64,000 nt of DNA from Chitinophaga filiformis (GCF_023100805.1 NZ_CP095855.1:4009001-4073000), one strand, 5' to 3'; shown: positions 9,629 to 19,024, counted from the first letter of the stretch. The notes: generated by a model not told the origin, from the sequence alone. Translations and numbers: made by a program.

Positions 9629-10270
9629 ATGATCGGCAACAAAAGTATTTTATGGATGATGGCTATGTTTTGCGTGTTGGGACTCGCTGCCTGCTCTTCC
9701 ACAAAACAGGGAACAACAAAAAGAACGGGCAGTAATGGGCGTGGCAATGTGGAATTCCTGGACGGTCTATCCATTAATGGAAATAATTATACGGCCAAAA
9801 GTAAAAGCACATTGAAATTCACCGCTTCAAGTCCGTCGATAGAAAATGCGCCGCTCTGGCAGTTCAAATATGCCCAATTGCTGGACGTTCGTGTAGAAAG
9901 CGTGTTGAATACCAACCTCTTTGCATTTATTGAAGAATGGTGGGGAACGCCTTATGTATACGGCGGCAAAAACAGGAATGGCGTAGATTGTTCCGGTTTT
10001 GCCAATAACCTGCTGGTAGGGGTTTTCCGCCTGAATAGCTCAGGTAGCTCAGCGCAATTATATGAAAAGGCCCGAAAATTGAGTAGATCAGAAATGAGGG
10101 AAGGTGACCTGGTTTTTTTCAAAACTGATGGAAAATCAATCTCTCATGTGGGTGTATACCTGAATAATAATAAATTTGTGCACGCTTCAACAAGCCTCGG
10201 TGTCACCATCAGTGATCTTAGCGAGACTTATTGGGCAAGATATTATGCCGGGAGTGGCAGAATAGAGTAA
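9629..10270 (+). CDS. NlpC/P60 family lipoprotein, cell-wall endopeptidase
   Basis: A 213-residue protein with a lipoprotein signal (lipobox LAAC, Cys 22), a spacer of about 75 residues and a C-terminal NlpC/P60 domain. The catalytic cysteine is Cys121 in NGVDCSGF, the histidine is His173 in ISHVGVYL, and His185 (KFVHAST) is the third polar residue. The domain opens with WWGTPYVYGG, typical of the family. NlpC/P60 enzymes cut peptide bonds in peptidoglycan stems, usually between D-Glu and a diamino acid. Lipid anchoring places it in the periplasm. The next gene starts 23 bp later on the same strand, so co-transcription with the glycosyltransferases is possible. Confidence 0.9.
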   Translation: MIGNKSILWMMAMFCVLGLAACSSTKQGTTKRTGSNGRGNVEFLDGLSINGNNYTAKSKSTLKFTASSPSIENAPLWQFKYAQLLDVRVESVLNTNLFAFIEEWWGTPYVYGGKNRNGVDCSGFANNLLVGVFRLNSSGSSAQLYEKARKLSRSEMREGDLVFFKTDGKSISHVGVYLNNNKFVHASTSLGVTISDLSETYWARYYAGSGRIE

Positions 10271-10293
10271 ACCGGAAAAAGAGAAAAGATTTC

Positions 10294-11229
10294 ATGAGTA
10301 GTCCTGCAGTTTCAATATGTATACCGGCATATAAGCAACCCGAGATGCTGAAACGCTGTCTAGACAGCATCCGCCAACAGACATTTACCGATATAGAAGT
10401 GATCGTAACGGACGATAGTCCGGGCGACGAAGTGGAGCGCCTCATCGATAGCTATAAAGACATTCTTCCCATCCGTTATAAACATAATCGTCCTTCACTC
10501 GGTACGCCGGAAAACTGGAACGAGGCCATCCGCCAGGCAGGAGGGAAGTACATTAAACTCATCCATCACGACGACTGGCTGGCAAGGCCCGACGCATTGC
10601 AAAAGCTGTATGATGCGCTGGAAGCCGCACCCGGGAGCGATTTTGCCTACGCAAGAGCGCTGCTGGTGTATGATGACGGCAAAGAATGGCTGCTTCCCAT
10701 GAAGATTGAACACTTAGACCGTGTGCGCCGGGAACCTGAATATGTGATGGTTGTAAAACCGATCTCCACGCCCAGTGTTACGCTGTTCAGGCATAAATTC
10801 ATGTACGACAACCGCATGAAGTGGATGGTGGACATTGATGGTTATATCCAGGAGCTTTACCGGAATCCTGCCATCGTATGCGTAAATGAACCACTCGTGA
10901 AAGTAGGTATCCATGCCGATCAGGTGACGCAGGAATGCGAAGACAATAAGGAAGTAGATGTGAAGGAACATATCCAGCTGCTGGATAAGCTGCGCCCCGG
11001 AACATTGAGAAAGTGGTTATATTATGATTATTTCTGGCGATTATTACGGCGCTACAATATTCGCAGCGGCGCGGAACTGACCGCCCTGGCAAAGGGTTTC
11101 CCGGTACATCCTGCACTTTACCGCATGGCTGCCTTCCAGTCAAAACTGCCGGCTTCTTTGTGGACAAAGGGCATTATTTCAAAAACTGGCATGTTTCTTT
11201 GTTATCTGACATCACTATTAAAAAAATAA
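10294..11229 (+). CDS. Glycosyltransferase family 2
   Basis: A 311-residue GT2 enzyme. ATG 10294 is preferred because the fold starts at once (SSPAVSICIPAYKQP); the earlier in-frame start overlaps the NlpC gene. The GT-A motifs are VIVTDDSPGDE (about 35) and IHHDDWLARPD (about 90), the latter containing the metal- and nucleotide-sugar-binding acidic residues. It is cytosolic or membrane-peripheral and transfers a sugar during surface polysaccharide or glycolipid assembly. The acceptor cannot be predicted. It is followed 11 bp later by a second GT2 gene, so the two form an operon. Confidence 0.88.
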   Translation: MSSPAVSICIPAYKQPEMLKRCLDSIRQQTFTDIEVIVTDDSPGDEVERLIDSYKDILPIRYKHNRPSLGTPENWNEAIRQAGGKYIKLIHHDDWLARPDALQKLYDALEAAPGSDFAYARALLVYDDGKEWLLPMKIEHLDRVRREPEYVMVVKPISTPSVTLFRHKFMYDNRMKWMVDIDGYIQELYRNPAIVCVNEPLVKVGIHADQVTQECEDNKEVDVKEHIQLLDKLRPGTLRKWLYYDYFWRLLRRYNIRSGAELTALAKGFPVHPALYRMAAFQSKLPASLWTKGIISKTGMFLCYLTSLLKK

Positions 11230-11240
11230 TCTGATCCATA

Positions 11241-12041
11241 ATGTTGAATGAGCTGATCTCTGTCGTAATTCCGTGTTATAATGATGGCGCCTACCTGCAT
11301 GAAGCAATTGCTTCTATCCGCAGGCAGGATTATCCCAATTATGAGATCATTGTGGTCAATGACGGCTCTACTGATGCAGCTACTTTAAAAGTGCTGGATG
11401 AAGTGGTGGCCCCGGATGTGCAGGTGCTGCACAAAGAGAACGGCAGGATGGCCTCCGCAAGGAACTATGGTATCAGGCATGCAAAAGGAAAGATCATTGC
11501 TGCATTGGATTCGGACGACTACTTTGGCGATACCTTTTTTAAGAAAGCAGTGGCCATACTGGATGCCAACAAGGAAGTAGGTGTTGTGACCTCCTATATC
11601 CAGTTGTTTGGCGCTGAAAAGCTGGTATCCAAACCAAGGGGCGGAACAGCGGTTAATTTTCTTTTCGGCAATCAATGCCCCGCATGTGCCATATACAGAA
11701 GAGAATGCTGGGAAGATATCGGCGGCTTCGATGAGGCTATGAAACTGGGATATGAGGACTGGGAGTTTTATATCCGCGTAACCCGCCAGGGATGGAAGAT
11801 AGAAGTGATCCCCGAAAGACTGCTGTTCTACAGGCAAACAAAGAAATCGACCTACCGTAATGATACCCGCCCGAATGTAGTGGAACTGGTGGATTACATT
11901 GTCAACAAACACCAGGATTGGTACCTGGATATGATCAAACAACTGATCGTACGTCGCGAGGTGATCTATACTGAAAGCAGGATCTCCTATCAGAACATTT
12001 TTAAAATGCTGAAGAACAGGCTGCTGGGCAAGTATAAATAG
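11241..12041 (+). CDS. Glycosyltransferase family 2
   Basis: A 266-residue GT2 protein. The motifs are ISVVIPCYNDGAYLHEAI (N-terminal Rossmann strand), VVNDGSTD, the ALDSDDYFGD acidic triad, and GGFDEAMKLGYEDWEFYIR, where ED is the usual catalytic-base region. No membrane segment is visible, so it is a cytosolic-face enzyme. It is second in an operon with the GT2 gene 11 bp upstream. Its stop codon directly abuts the stop codon of the convergent flippase gene, with no base between them. Confidence 0.88.
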   Translation: MLNELISVVIPCYNDGAYLHEAIASIRRQDYPNYEIIVVNDGSTDAATLKVLDEVVAPDVQVLHKENGRMASARNYGIRHAKGKIIAALDSDDYFGDTFFKKAVAILDANKEVGVVTSYIQLFGAEKLVSKPRGGTAVNFLFGNQCPACAIYRRECWEDIGGFDEAMKLGYEDWEFYIRVTRQGWKIEVIPERLLFYRQTKKSTYRNDTRPNVVELVDYIVNKHQDWYLDMIKQLIVRREVIYTESRISYQNIFKMLKNRLLGKYK

Positions 12042-13538
12042 TTATCGTCTTCCTATCTTGCTGCCAACAAGCGAGATGCCTTTTTTATACAGGATGGTAA
12101 TATCTTCTGAGAGGTTCAGCCTGATCACCAAAAATCCGTAAATGCTGCCAAATACCAATGTCCGGACAATCATATTCAGGAGAGGTACAGAGATATTGAT
12201 CAGCCGGCTTACAATAAAGTACAGCGAAAGCGTCAGTATAACTGAATACAGCGTTTTCCTGGTAAACGGCTGCATATTATAGTTCTTCAGCAGGAAGATG
12301 TAACGGATGCCATTGTAGATAGTCAGGGATATCAGCTGTGCAACACCTGCTCCCATAATACCATATGTTTTTACAAAATAATAGTTCAGCGGCAATGTTA
12401 AGGCCAGCAGAATAAGGTGCGACTGCAATTCGAAACGCCAGCGGGGAGACGTGGAGATCACCTGCGAGTTTAATCCCGTGCCGAGTTCAATGATCTTCGT
12501 AATGCCTAATATAAGTACCAGCGGTTTTCCCTCATGGTAGATGGCCGGCAGGTTGAGGAAATCAAAGGCATCGTCCAGGTTCAGCCAGATCATAGAGAAT
12601 ATAAAGGAAGAAAAGATCAGCAGATTGATTGACGATTTCGTGTAGACATTGGCAATGTTGGCCATATCATTGTCCTTCCACGATTGAGCGATGATAGGCA
12701 CTCCTATACTGATCATACTTCTTTGAGGTACATCTATTACCGTACAGATATAAGTAGCCAGTGTAAACACGGCGGCGAATTCCAGCCCCTTGAAACTCGA
12801 GATGAGAATAGAATCAATGGTCAGGCTGATGATGGTGATCACATTGCTCGCAAAGATAAATGCGGTAAAACGCAGCATCTGTTTGCCCAGGTCTTTGGTG
12901 ACCTGGCTGGGAAGTCTGCCCAGGGGTAATTGTTTCTTATACCAGAAGTAAAAGAATAATCCGGAGAATGTTACAGCATATGTACATGCGAAGAAGTTCA
13001 TGAAGGTATGGAAGCGGATCAGGCCGAAGATGAAGGCCAGCACTATAACAGAGTGAAACACGCGGAATACGACCTCCTTCATGAAGTTGGAAAGAATGGT
13101 CTTATGCTGGTTCCATGCATGCACTTCCATGATCTGGAAGCCCAGGAAAAAAAAGACAAGCGGGTAGCTGATATAGAAATATTCCACCAGCAAAGGCGAT
13201 TTGCCCGAGAACTTGCGGATGATCAGCGGTTCCAGGAAGTAGGAAGCTGCAAATACGATCAGTACGCCTATGCCTCCCAGGGTGAAAGCAAGGGTGAGCA
13301 GATCCATTTTCTTTTGCGGCAGTGCTTTATAATAGGGATAATAGCGGGCTACCAGGGTCGGAATGCCCAGGCAGGCAACGCTGGTCATCAGGGTGGAGAT
13401 CTCGAAAAGGGTACGGGTAAGGCCATTTTCTGCGGGCGCGAAGTATTTTGTCATCAGGTAGATGTTGATCGCACCCAGAATGAATCCAAAATATGTATAA
13501 AGCGAAGAAATGAGGCTCTTGGTCCTTACAACACCCAT
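12042..13538 (-). CDS. Polysaccharide flippase-like integral membrane protein (MATE/Wzx-type)
   Basis: A 498-residue polytopic protein with about 12-14 hydrophobic segments. The N-terminus (SLISSLYTYFGFILGAINIYL...GLTRTLFEISTLM) follows the pattern of oligosaccharide flippases of the MOP superfamily. Family members move lipid-linked oligosaccharides from the cytosolic to the periplasmic leaflet. Being set among four GT2 genes fits a role in surface glycan export. The tail-to-tail contact with the plus-strand GT2 gene leaves no intergenic terminator. The substrate is unknown. Confidence 0.82.
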   Translation of the reverse strand: MGVVRTKSLISSLYTYFGFILGAINIYLMTKYFAPAENGLTRTLFEISTLMTSVACLGIPTLVARYYPYYKALPQKKMDLLTLAFTLGGIGVLIVFAASYFLEPLIIRKFSGKSPLLVEYFYISYPLVFFFLGFQIMEVHAWNQHKTILSNFMKEVVFRVFHSVIVLAFIFGLIRFHTFMNFFACTYAVTFSGLFFYFWYKKQLPLGRLPSQVTKDLGKQMLRFTAFIFASNVITIISLTIDSILISSFKGLEFAAVFTLATYICTVIDVPQRSMISIGVPIIAQSWKDNDMANIANVYTKSSINLLIFSSFIFSMIWLNLDDAFDFLNLPAIYHEGKPLVLILGITKIIELGTGLNSQVISTSPRWRFELQSHLILLALTLPLNYYFVKTYGIMGAGVAQLISLTIYNGIRYIFLLKNYNMQPFTRKTLYSVILTLSLYFIVSRLINISVPLLNMIVRTLVFGSIYGFLVIRLNLSEDITILYKKGISLVGSKIGRR

Positions 13539-13655
13539 ATAACACTAGTCTGTTTGACCCACTAAGATATTTATATTTTTAGATTAAGGACAGCTTTCAT
13601 ATAATATTGCCGCATATTTTTTATCTTGGGCGCTTACTTTATTTTCACCCTGCAT

Positions 13656-14660
13656 ATGGATTTGTCTGTCATCATTGTGAACTATAAGAGCAGCCGTCTC
13701 ATACTGGATTGTATCAGCACCATTGTGGCAGAGACAACCGCTATCAGCTATGAGGTGATTGTAGTGGATAATGCTTCGGGCGATAACAGCGAGCAACTGA
13801 TCACATATGCCTTCCCCTTTGTACAGTTCCTGCAGATGGGCTATAATGCAGGGTTTTCCCGCGCCAACAATATGGGTTTACGTGCTGCGAAAGGCGATTA
13901 CCTTTTACTGCTGAACCCTGATACACTGATCCTCGATCATGCCCTGGACCGCTGCGTACAACGGTTTGCTGAAAGCAAACTGGTGGCCTGTGGTGTACAG
14001 CAATTAAATGCAGATCGCACACTGCAGATATCGGGCAACTACTTCATGAAGGGCGGGCTTAATCACCTGCTACCCTTACCTTACTGGGGAAAAGTGATCC
14101 GCTGGATAGGTTATCAGCTGAAAACCAAGGTGCCTAATGTACAGGAAGCCAGTACGGAACACCTTGTAGACTGGATCAGCGGTGCTTTCCTCATGGTGAA
14201 ACGTAGTTCGCTCGAAAAGGCAGGATATATGGATGAGGATTTCTTCCTGTATGCGGAAGAAGTGGAGTGGTGCAGCCGCCTGCGTAAACTGGGTCCCCTG
14301 GCTATTTTTGGCGATATCAATATCATACATTTACAGGGAGAAACCACCGGCGATGTATTCGGTTCTGAAGAAAAGGGATATTACGGATTGTATGACAGGA
14401 AAGGATTACAGCTGATGTTGTCCAATCATGTAAGGGTGCGTAAGCAGTTTGGTGTGCTGTGGTATTTTATACTCCTGCTCAACTATTCATTCGCCGTGCC
14501 GGTATTTTTCTTCGGCAGCATACTGGAGAATCTTTTCAAAGGACGTAATCCTTTTAAATATATGCCACTGGTCTGGGGGCTTGCGAAAAACGTCTTCCGC
14601 CTGTGGGTAATGACACCGACAATTGTTAGGAACAAGCCGCATTTCTATAAGGTGTTGTGA
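13656..14660 (+). CDS. Glycosyltransferase family 2 (rhamnosyltransferase-like)
   Basis: A 334-residue enzyme starting at ATG 13656, which puts the GT2 core at the N-terminus (MDLSVIIVNYKSS); an upstream in-frame TTG would add only ten unlikely residues. It has VVDNASGDN, LLLNPDTLIL and a DWISGAFLMVKR...GYMDEDFFLYAEEVEWCSRL block typical of the WbbL-like rhamnosyltransferase subgroup. A hydrophobic segment near the C-terminus (VLWYFILLLNYSFAVPVFFF) suggests membrane association. It is divergent from the flippase gene and convergent with the next GT2 gene. The donor sugar is inferred, not seen. Confidence 0.87.
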   Translation: MDLSVIIVNYKSSRLILDCISTIVAETTAISYEVIVVDNASGDNSEQLITYAFPFVQFLQMGYNAGFSRANNMGLRAAKGDYLLLLNPDTLILDHALDRCVQRFAESKLVACGVQQLNADRTLQISGNYFMKGGLNHLLPLPYWGKVIRWIGYQLKTKVPNVQEASTEHLVDWISGAFLMVKRSSLEKAGYMDEDFFLYAEEVEWCSRLRKLGPLAIFGDINIIHLQGETTGDVFGSEEKGYYGLYDRKGLQLMLSNHVRVRKQFGVLWYFILLLNYSFAVPVFFFGSILENLFKGRNPFKYMPLVWGLAKNVFRLWVMTPTIVRNKPHFYKVL

Positions 14661-14695
14661 TGCTGCCGGTGATAGTGTAATGTGTCAATTAGCAT

Positions 14696-15631
14696 TTACG
14701 AATGCACTTCCTGCTTATGCACAGGCTCCCAATATCCTTTCAGGACATCGATCCTGAACTGTATTACCGGCCATGATTTGGCAGGTTTTCCCTGCAGCAG
14801 GTAATAGCCGCCGATCACCACAGAGGCGCCCAGTTTAAACAGGTATTCCAGGCTTTTCTTATGCACCGCCATGCCGCCTTTGGCTACCATCCGCACTTTT
14901 TCTCCACGCCCAATACCGGACGCGACACGGTACATATATTCTGATGTCAGTTTTTTTACCTCTACCACGTGGTGTACGACTACGGAAGGATCGTAATAAA
15001 TGATCCCGCCTCTTTCTATCAGCTTGTAAAAAAATTCCTTGCCTTCACCACCTACGCGCAGGGTGCCTTTCACTCCCGGCAGACTGGTGTTAAAACCACC
15101 CACGGCAAAGAAGTCGTCGCGGCGCACTATCATATTGGATTCCAATGGATAGCGGCCGTTGTCGAAAGGTTTGGCAACAGGGCTGTAGTCGAAATTGCCC
15201 ACCAGTGAAGAAACGTAATGGGACATCCATTTCGGTTCTGACGGAATATAGCGGGGAATGATACGGCCTCCGAGGCCTGTAGCATCCGGATGCTGTTCGA
15301 AGAAGGTGATGATATTCTGCAGATAACCCGGCATGGCCACCGCATCGTCATCCATGCAGCAGATCAGGGCGCCGCTGGATCTTTCTGCACCGGTGTTCCG
15401 CGCATAGGAAGCTCCCTGGCGGGTTTCCAGGTAATAATACAGTTGCATGTCAGGATGTTCGGCGATATATGCCTTTACCTTGGCGGCGGTATTGTCTTTA
15501 CTGTTATTATCCACCACGATCACTTCATAGCGTTGTTTATCAATATCCTGTTTATACAGACTATCGATGGCCTCAATGATATAGGCTTCTCTGTTATACG
15601 AACATATGACTATTGATATTGCTATTTGCAT
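14696..15631 (-). CDS. Glycosyltransferase family 2
   Basis: A 311-residue GT2 enzyme. It shows IAISIVICSYNREAYIIEAI, EVIVVDNNSKDNT, CMDDDAVAMPGYL (acidic nucleotide-sugar site) and GGRIIPRY further on. The C-terminal third is amphipathic with one hydrophobic stretch (VVIGGYYLLQG) that may touch the membrane. It is the fourth GT2 gene within 6 kb, although gene orientations differ, so the locus is a loose glycan-synthesis neighbourhood and not one operon. Confidence 0.87.
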   Translation of the reverse strand: MQIAISIVICSYNREAYIIEAIDSLYKQDIDKQRYEVIVVDNNSKDNTAAKVKAYIAEHPDMQLYYYLETRQGASYARNTGAERSSGALICCMDDDAVAMPGYLQNIITFFEQHPDATGLGGRIIPRYIPSEPKWMSHYVSSLVGNFDYSPVAKPFDNGRYPLESNMIVRRDDFFAVGGFNTSLPGVKGTLRVGGEGKEFFYKLIERGGIIYYDPSVVVHHVVEVKKLTSEYMYRVASGIGRGEKVRMVAKGGMAVHKKSLEYLFKLGASVVIGGYYLLQGKPAKSWPVIQFRIDVLKGYWEPVHKQEVHS

Positions 15632-15704
15632 GAATCAGTTTCCTTTTTAATTAAATTCCACACAGGGAAAGCAAAATAACTGTAATTTATCCGAAATTTC
15701 AATA

Positions 15705-15986
15705 ATGGGGCGCTTACGATTCTTTTTAAAGGTGGCATTTATCTGTAACATCTGTTTCCTGTTGGCAGAGGCGTCGTATTATATTGACTTTAAGGGCACT
15801 ACGCCCGAGATGTTGAGATACATACTATTGATGGGCATCGTGGTCTCTTTTCCGCTGAACCTGCTCGTATTGTTCGTGGCCGCTATTATGTTGTACCGGC
15901 GTAAAATAACCTGGGCAGCGCTTCCTCCTTACGTATTTATTGTGAATGCTATAATTTTAATCATGCAATTTATTTTCCTATTCTAA
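15705..15986 (+). CDS. Small three-helix membrane protein
   Basis: A 93-residue protein, mostly hydrophobic. Three membrane segments can be seen: about 8-24 (VAFICNICFLLAEASYY), 40-64 (ILLMGIVVSFPLNLLVLF) and 75-93 (YVFIVNAIILIMQFIFLF), with basic residues (YRRKITW) in the second loop. I do not recognise a family. Its stop codon is directly followed by the ATG of the queuosine-precursor transporter, so the two are translationally linked and it may be an accessory subunit; that is inference from position. Confidence 0.7.
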   Translation: MGRLRFFLKVAFICNICFLLAEASYYIDFKGTTPEMLRYILLMGIVVSFPLNLLVLFVAAIMLYRRKITWAALPPYVFIVNAIILIMQFIFLF

Positions 15987-16769
15987 ATGGTACACAACAT
16001 TCTAAAAGACAGACCAACTAAACTTTTCATCTTCTTTTGCAGCTTTTTCGTTGCCAATGCGCTGATAGCAGAATGTATCGGCGGGAAGATCTTTTCGCTG
16101 GAGAAACTGTTCGGGCTACCCGTACATACCTTCACGGTGTTTGGTCAAAGCGGACTATCCTTTAACCTTACCTGCGGGGTGTTATTATGGCCCCTTGAGT
16201 TTGTGATGACAGACATCGTTAATGAGTATTATGGGCCGAAAGCAGTAAAACGGATCTCTTACATTGCGGTGGCTTTGATCAGCTATGCATTCATCATGTT
16301 CTACGTAGCGCTGTCCGTGCCGCCGGCCGATTTCTGGATCGGCACCGGTGCAGACAAAGGTATTCCGAATATGCAGGCTGCTTTCGGAGGGATCTTTGGC
16401 CAGGGTATGTGGATCATTATTGGTAGCATCACGGCATTCCTGGTAAGCCAGCTGATAGACGTAACGGTGTTCCATCGCATTAAGCGTGCTACGGGCGAAA
16501 AACATGTATGGCTGAGGGCAACCGGATCAACGGTGGTGTCCCAGCTGGTAGACAGTTTTATCGTATTGTATATTGCCTTTAAGCTGGGGAATAACTGGAG
16601 CTGGCAGCTGGTACTGGCTGTATGCCTGGTGAACTATGCCTATAAATTCACCGTAGCCATATTGCTGACGCCTGTGCTCTACCTCATCGAGGGACGTATA
16701 GAAAGTTATCTGGGTAAGGAGACCGCGGCCCGTATGAAAGCAGCCGCAATGGGCAAGGCCGCCGAATAA
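15987..16769 (+). CDS. yhhQ: Queuosine precursor transporter (VUT/YhhQ family)
   Basis: A 260-residue membrane protein of the DUF165/VUT family. Typical features are FVANALIAECIGGKI near the N-terminus, LWPLEFVMTDIVNEYYG (conserved P, D, N, E, Y, G), the Q-S-D/H-type motifs SQLIDVTVFHRIKR and SQLVDSFIVLYIAFK, and six or more hydrophobic helices. Members take up 7-cyano-7-deazaguanine or related precursors for tRNA queuosine modification. The N-terminus (SFFVANALIA) matches the Bacteroidota versions. The preceding 93-residue membrane protein is directly coupled to it. Confidence 0.9.
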   Translation: MVHNILKDRPTKLFIFFCSFFVANALIAECIGGKIFSLEKLFGLPVHTFTVFGQSGLSFNLTCGVLLWPLEFVMTDIVNEYYGPKAVKRISYIAVALISYAFIMFYVALSVPPADFWIGTGADKGIPNMQAAFGGIFGQGMWIIIGSITAFLVSQLIDVTVFHRIKRATGEKHVWLRATGSTVVSQLVDSFIVLYIAFKLGNNWSWQLVLAVCLVNYAYKFTVAILLTPVLYLIEGRIESYLGKETAARMKAAAMGKAAE

Positions 16770-16779
16770 TACATTAGTT

Positions 16780-17223
16780 TTAGTAGCGCAACTTCACAAT
16801 ATCTGCCACTACTTTATCAATGGGAAGGGTCACTGCTTCGGCGGAAAACTCTTCCCAGTTGATCCACCTGGCGCCTTCCACATCTGTTTTATCTTCCGGG
16901 ATAGGAAAGTCAAAAGGCTTATCCAGCACAGAGAAATTGACTTCCGATAGTGCTCTTACGAGATAGTAAATAGAGATGATCTGGGAATTGTCACCAAAAG
17001 CAGAAAGCTGGAAGAAATCGGTGGTATAGATGTGTTCTATGACTTCCACTTCAAGTCCCAGTTCTTCCTGGAATTCACGCACCACACATTGCAGGGTGCC
17101 TTCTCCGAATTCGAGTCCGCCGCCGGGGAACTTGGTATAATATCCGCCACGGATATATTCATCGGTAACGAGCACCTGTTTCTGCTCATTCATCATGATA
17201 CCGTATACGCGAACATTAAACAT
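16780..17223 (-). CDS. NUDIX hydrolase
   Basis: A 147-residue protein with a complete Nudix box: GGGLEFGEG...REFQEELGLEV fits GX5EX7REUXEEXGU, the Mg-binding helix that hydrolyses nucleoside diphosphates linked to another moiety. It is cytosolic. The substrate cannot be told from sequence. It starts 3 bp after the corA stop codon on the same strand, so it is the last gene of a dapF-corA-nudix transcript. The gene ends 10 bp from the end of the convergent transporter. Confidence 0.92.
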   Translation of the reverse strand: MFNVRVYGIMMNEQKQVLVTDEYIRGGYYTKFPGGGLEFGEGTLQCVVREFQEELGLEVEVIEHIYTTDFFQLSAFGDNSQIISIYYLVRALSEVNFSVLDKPFDFPIPEDKTDVEGARWINWEEFSAEAVTLPIDKVVADIVKLRY

Positions 17224-17226
17224 TGT

Positions 17227-18165
17227 TTAAAACCATTTCTTCTTCATAAAATACCAGCTCATGATCACGGAGATCACGATCGAGAGTATGACCGGAATAT
17301 AGAATGCGTGTGCCGAATGGGCAAACGGTATTTCTACGTTCATACCATAGATACTGGCTACCAATACGGGGAAGGTCAGAACGATGGTAATGGACGTCAG
17401 GCGTTTCATGACCAGGTTCAGGTTGTTGGAGATGATGCTGGCAAAGGCATCCATTGAGCTGCTGAGGATGTTGGTATAGACATTGGCCATTTCCAGCGCT
17501 TGTGACGTGTCTACGATCAGGTCATGCAGGAATTCCTTCTCGTCTTCATTCAATCCCAGGAAATTGGTGCGCTCAATCTTCATGAGCAGCAGTTCATTAC
17601 TGCGGAGGGCAGTCAGGAAATACACCAGGCTTTTCTGGATCCGCATGATGTAAAGTAACTCCTCGTTACGGTTACTGTCATACAGTTTCTGCTCCAGGAT
17701 ATTCCTGCGCTGGTTGATCTCTTTCAGGTAATCCAGGAAGTTCATGGTCACTTTTTCGAAGATCTTCAGCACCATCATATTCCTTTTTTCAGGATGACGG
17801 TTATGGAAAGTATTCAGGAAGCGGTTGATGGCTGCGTTGTCGAATGAGTTGACAGTCAGGATCTGGTTGTGCGTAAGAATAATCACAATGGGGATCGTGA
17901 TGTAATAGGCATCGCTTTCATTGATGGAATTATTCTCAGTAGGCGTTTTGATAACGATCAGCTTTACATTATCCTCCAGTTCGTAACGTGACTTCTCATC
18001 GATATCGAGTGAGTCGGTAAGGAAGTCCAGGGGAATATCCAGTTCTTCTGACAGTTGTTCAAATTCAGACTGTTTCAGGGGCGGGGTAATATTCACCCAT
18101 GCCCCATTTTCAGGACTTGATATTTCTACCGTACGCGCATCTATATTTTTGAAATATTGGATCAT
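17227..18165 (-). CDS. corA: CorA family divalent cation transporter
   Basis: A 312-residue protein: a cytosolic alpha/beta N-terminal region, a long helical stalk (about 130-245) and two C-terminal membrane helices. The first helix ends with the signature YGMNVEIPFAHS (GMN, the selectivity motif of the pentameric pore) and the second is IPVILSIVISVIMSWYF, followed by the usual basic tail KKKWF. It carries Mg2+ (also Co2+ or Ni2+) across the inner membrane. Between dapF (27 bp upstream) and the Nudix gene (3 bp downstream) it is clearly in an operon. Confidence 0.93.
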   Translation of the reverse strand: MIQYFKNIDARTVEISSPENGAWVNITPPLKQSEFEQLSEELDIPLDFLTDSLDIDEKSRYELEDNVKLIVIKTPTENNSINESDAYYITIPIVIILTHNQILTVNSFDNAAINRFLNTFHNRHPEKRNMMVLKIFEKVTMNFLDYLKEINQRRNILEQKLYDSNRNEELLYIMRIQKSLVYFLTALRSNELLLMKIERTNFLGLNEDEKEFLHDLIVDTSQALEMANVYTNILSSSMDAFASIISNNLNLVMKRLTSITIVLTFPVLVASIYGMNVEIPFAHSAHAFYIPVILSIVISVIMSWYFMKKKWF

Positions 18166-18192
18166 CCGGCCGCAAAGGTAGATTAATTAAAG

Positions 18193-18978
18193 TTACGGTA
18201 ATGTGATATTTCCCTCAAAAACAAGGGTTGCAGGTCCGCAGAGCCAGATATTATTGTAGGACCTTTCGCCGGTTTTAGTAAAACGTACTTCCAGGTTTCC
18301 GCCCAATGTCTGTACGGGTATAACATATTCTTTTTCTTCCGGGCCTGCCGTCATCAGGGCAGCAGCAGTGACGCCGGTACCGCAGGAATAGGTCTCATCT
18401 TCCACACCGCGTTCATAGGTACGGACGAAGATGCCTTTATCGAGTGGCTGAACAAAGTTGACGTTGGTGCCTTCTTTCGCAAAGCGATCGTTATAGCGGA
18501 TCTGTTTTCCTTCGGTGTAAACATCTACTGCCTGTACATCTTCCACAAACTTCACGAAGTGAGGAGAGCCGGTGTTGAGATAGGAATAGAGGGAGCCTAA
18601 TTCCACACCATTTACGTCCTGCATTTTCAGGTTCACCCAGTTATCTCCTTTGAGCGTAGCTTCATGAGGCCCATCTACCGCCAGGAAGCTGAGTTTTTCG
18701 CTGTTGAGCCCCATTTTACGGGCAAAGGCTACCAGACAGCGGCCACCATTACCACACATACTGCTTTCGCGGCCGTCAGCGTTGTAATATTTCATGCCGA
18801 AATCATAACCTTCCTGTGTGTTGAGAAGCATCAGTCCATCCGCCCCGATACCGAAACGGCGGTCGCACAGAAAATGTACCTGTTCTTCCGTCAAAAAGTT
18901 ATACTCGCCTTTCCGGTTGTCCATGATCACAAAATCATTGCCGGTTCCCTGGTATTTGTAGAAATGAATTGCTGACAT
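18193..18978 (-). CDS. dapF: Diaminopimelate epimerase
   Basis: A 261-residue enzyme when started at ATG 18978 (MSAIHFYKYQGTGNDFVIMDN); an extended start upstream would add a Cys-rich stretch of 22 residues unlike the family. The two catalytic cysteines lie in SMCGNGGRC and YSCGTGVTAAAL, and the N-terminal GTGNDF binds substrate. It converts LL- to meso-diaminopimelate in lysine and peptidoglycan synthesis, in the cytosol. It heads the dapF-corA-nudix run. All key residues are present. Confidence 0.96.
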   Translation of the reverse strand: MSAIHFYKYQGTGNDFVIMDNRKGEYNFLTEEQVHFLCDRRFGIGADGLMLLNTQEGYDFGMKYYNADGRESSMCGNGGRCLVAFARKMGLNSEKLSFLAVDGPHEATLKGDNWVNLKMQDVNGVELGSLYSYLNTGSPHFVKFVEDVQAVDVYTEGKQIRYNDRFAKEGTNVNFVQPLDKGIFVRTYERGVEDETYSCGTGVTAAALMTAGPEEKEYVIPVQTLGGNLEVRFTKTGERSYNNIWLCGPATLVFEGNITLP

Positions 18979-19024
18979 AATGCGCAAAAGTAAGTCATTT
19001 AAATGACAGTCAATAGCCCATACG

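Noticed and set aside
12684..13565. Plus-strand open frames opposite the flippase gene
   Set aside because: Antisense to a clear polytopic membrane protein; charged, domain-free translations.
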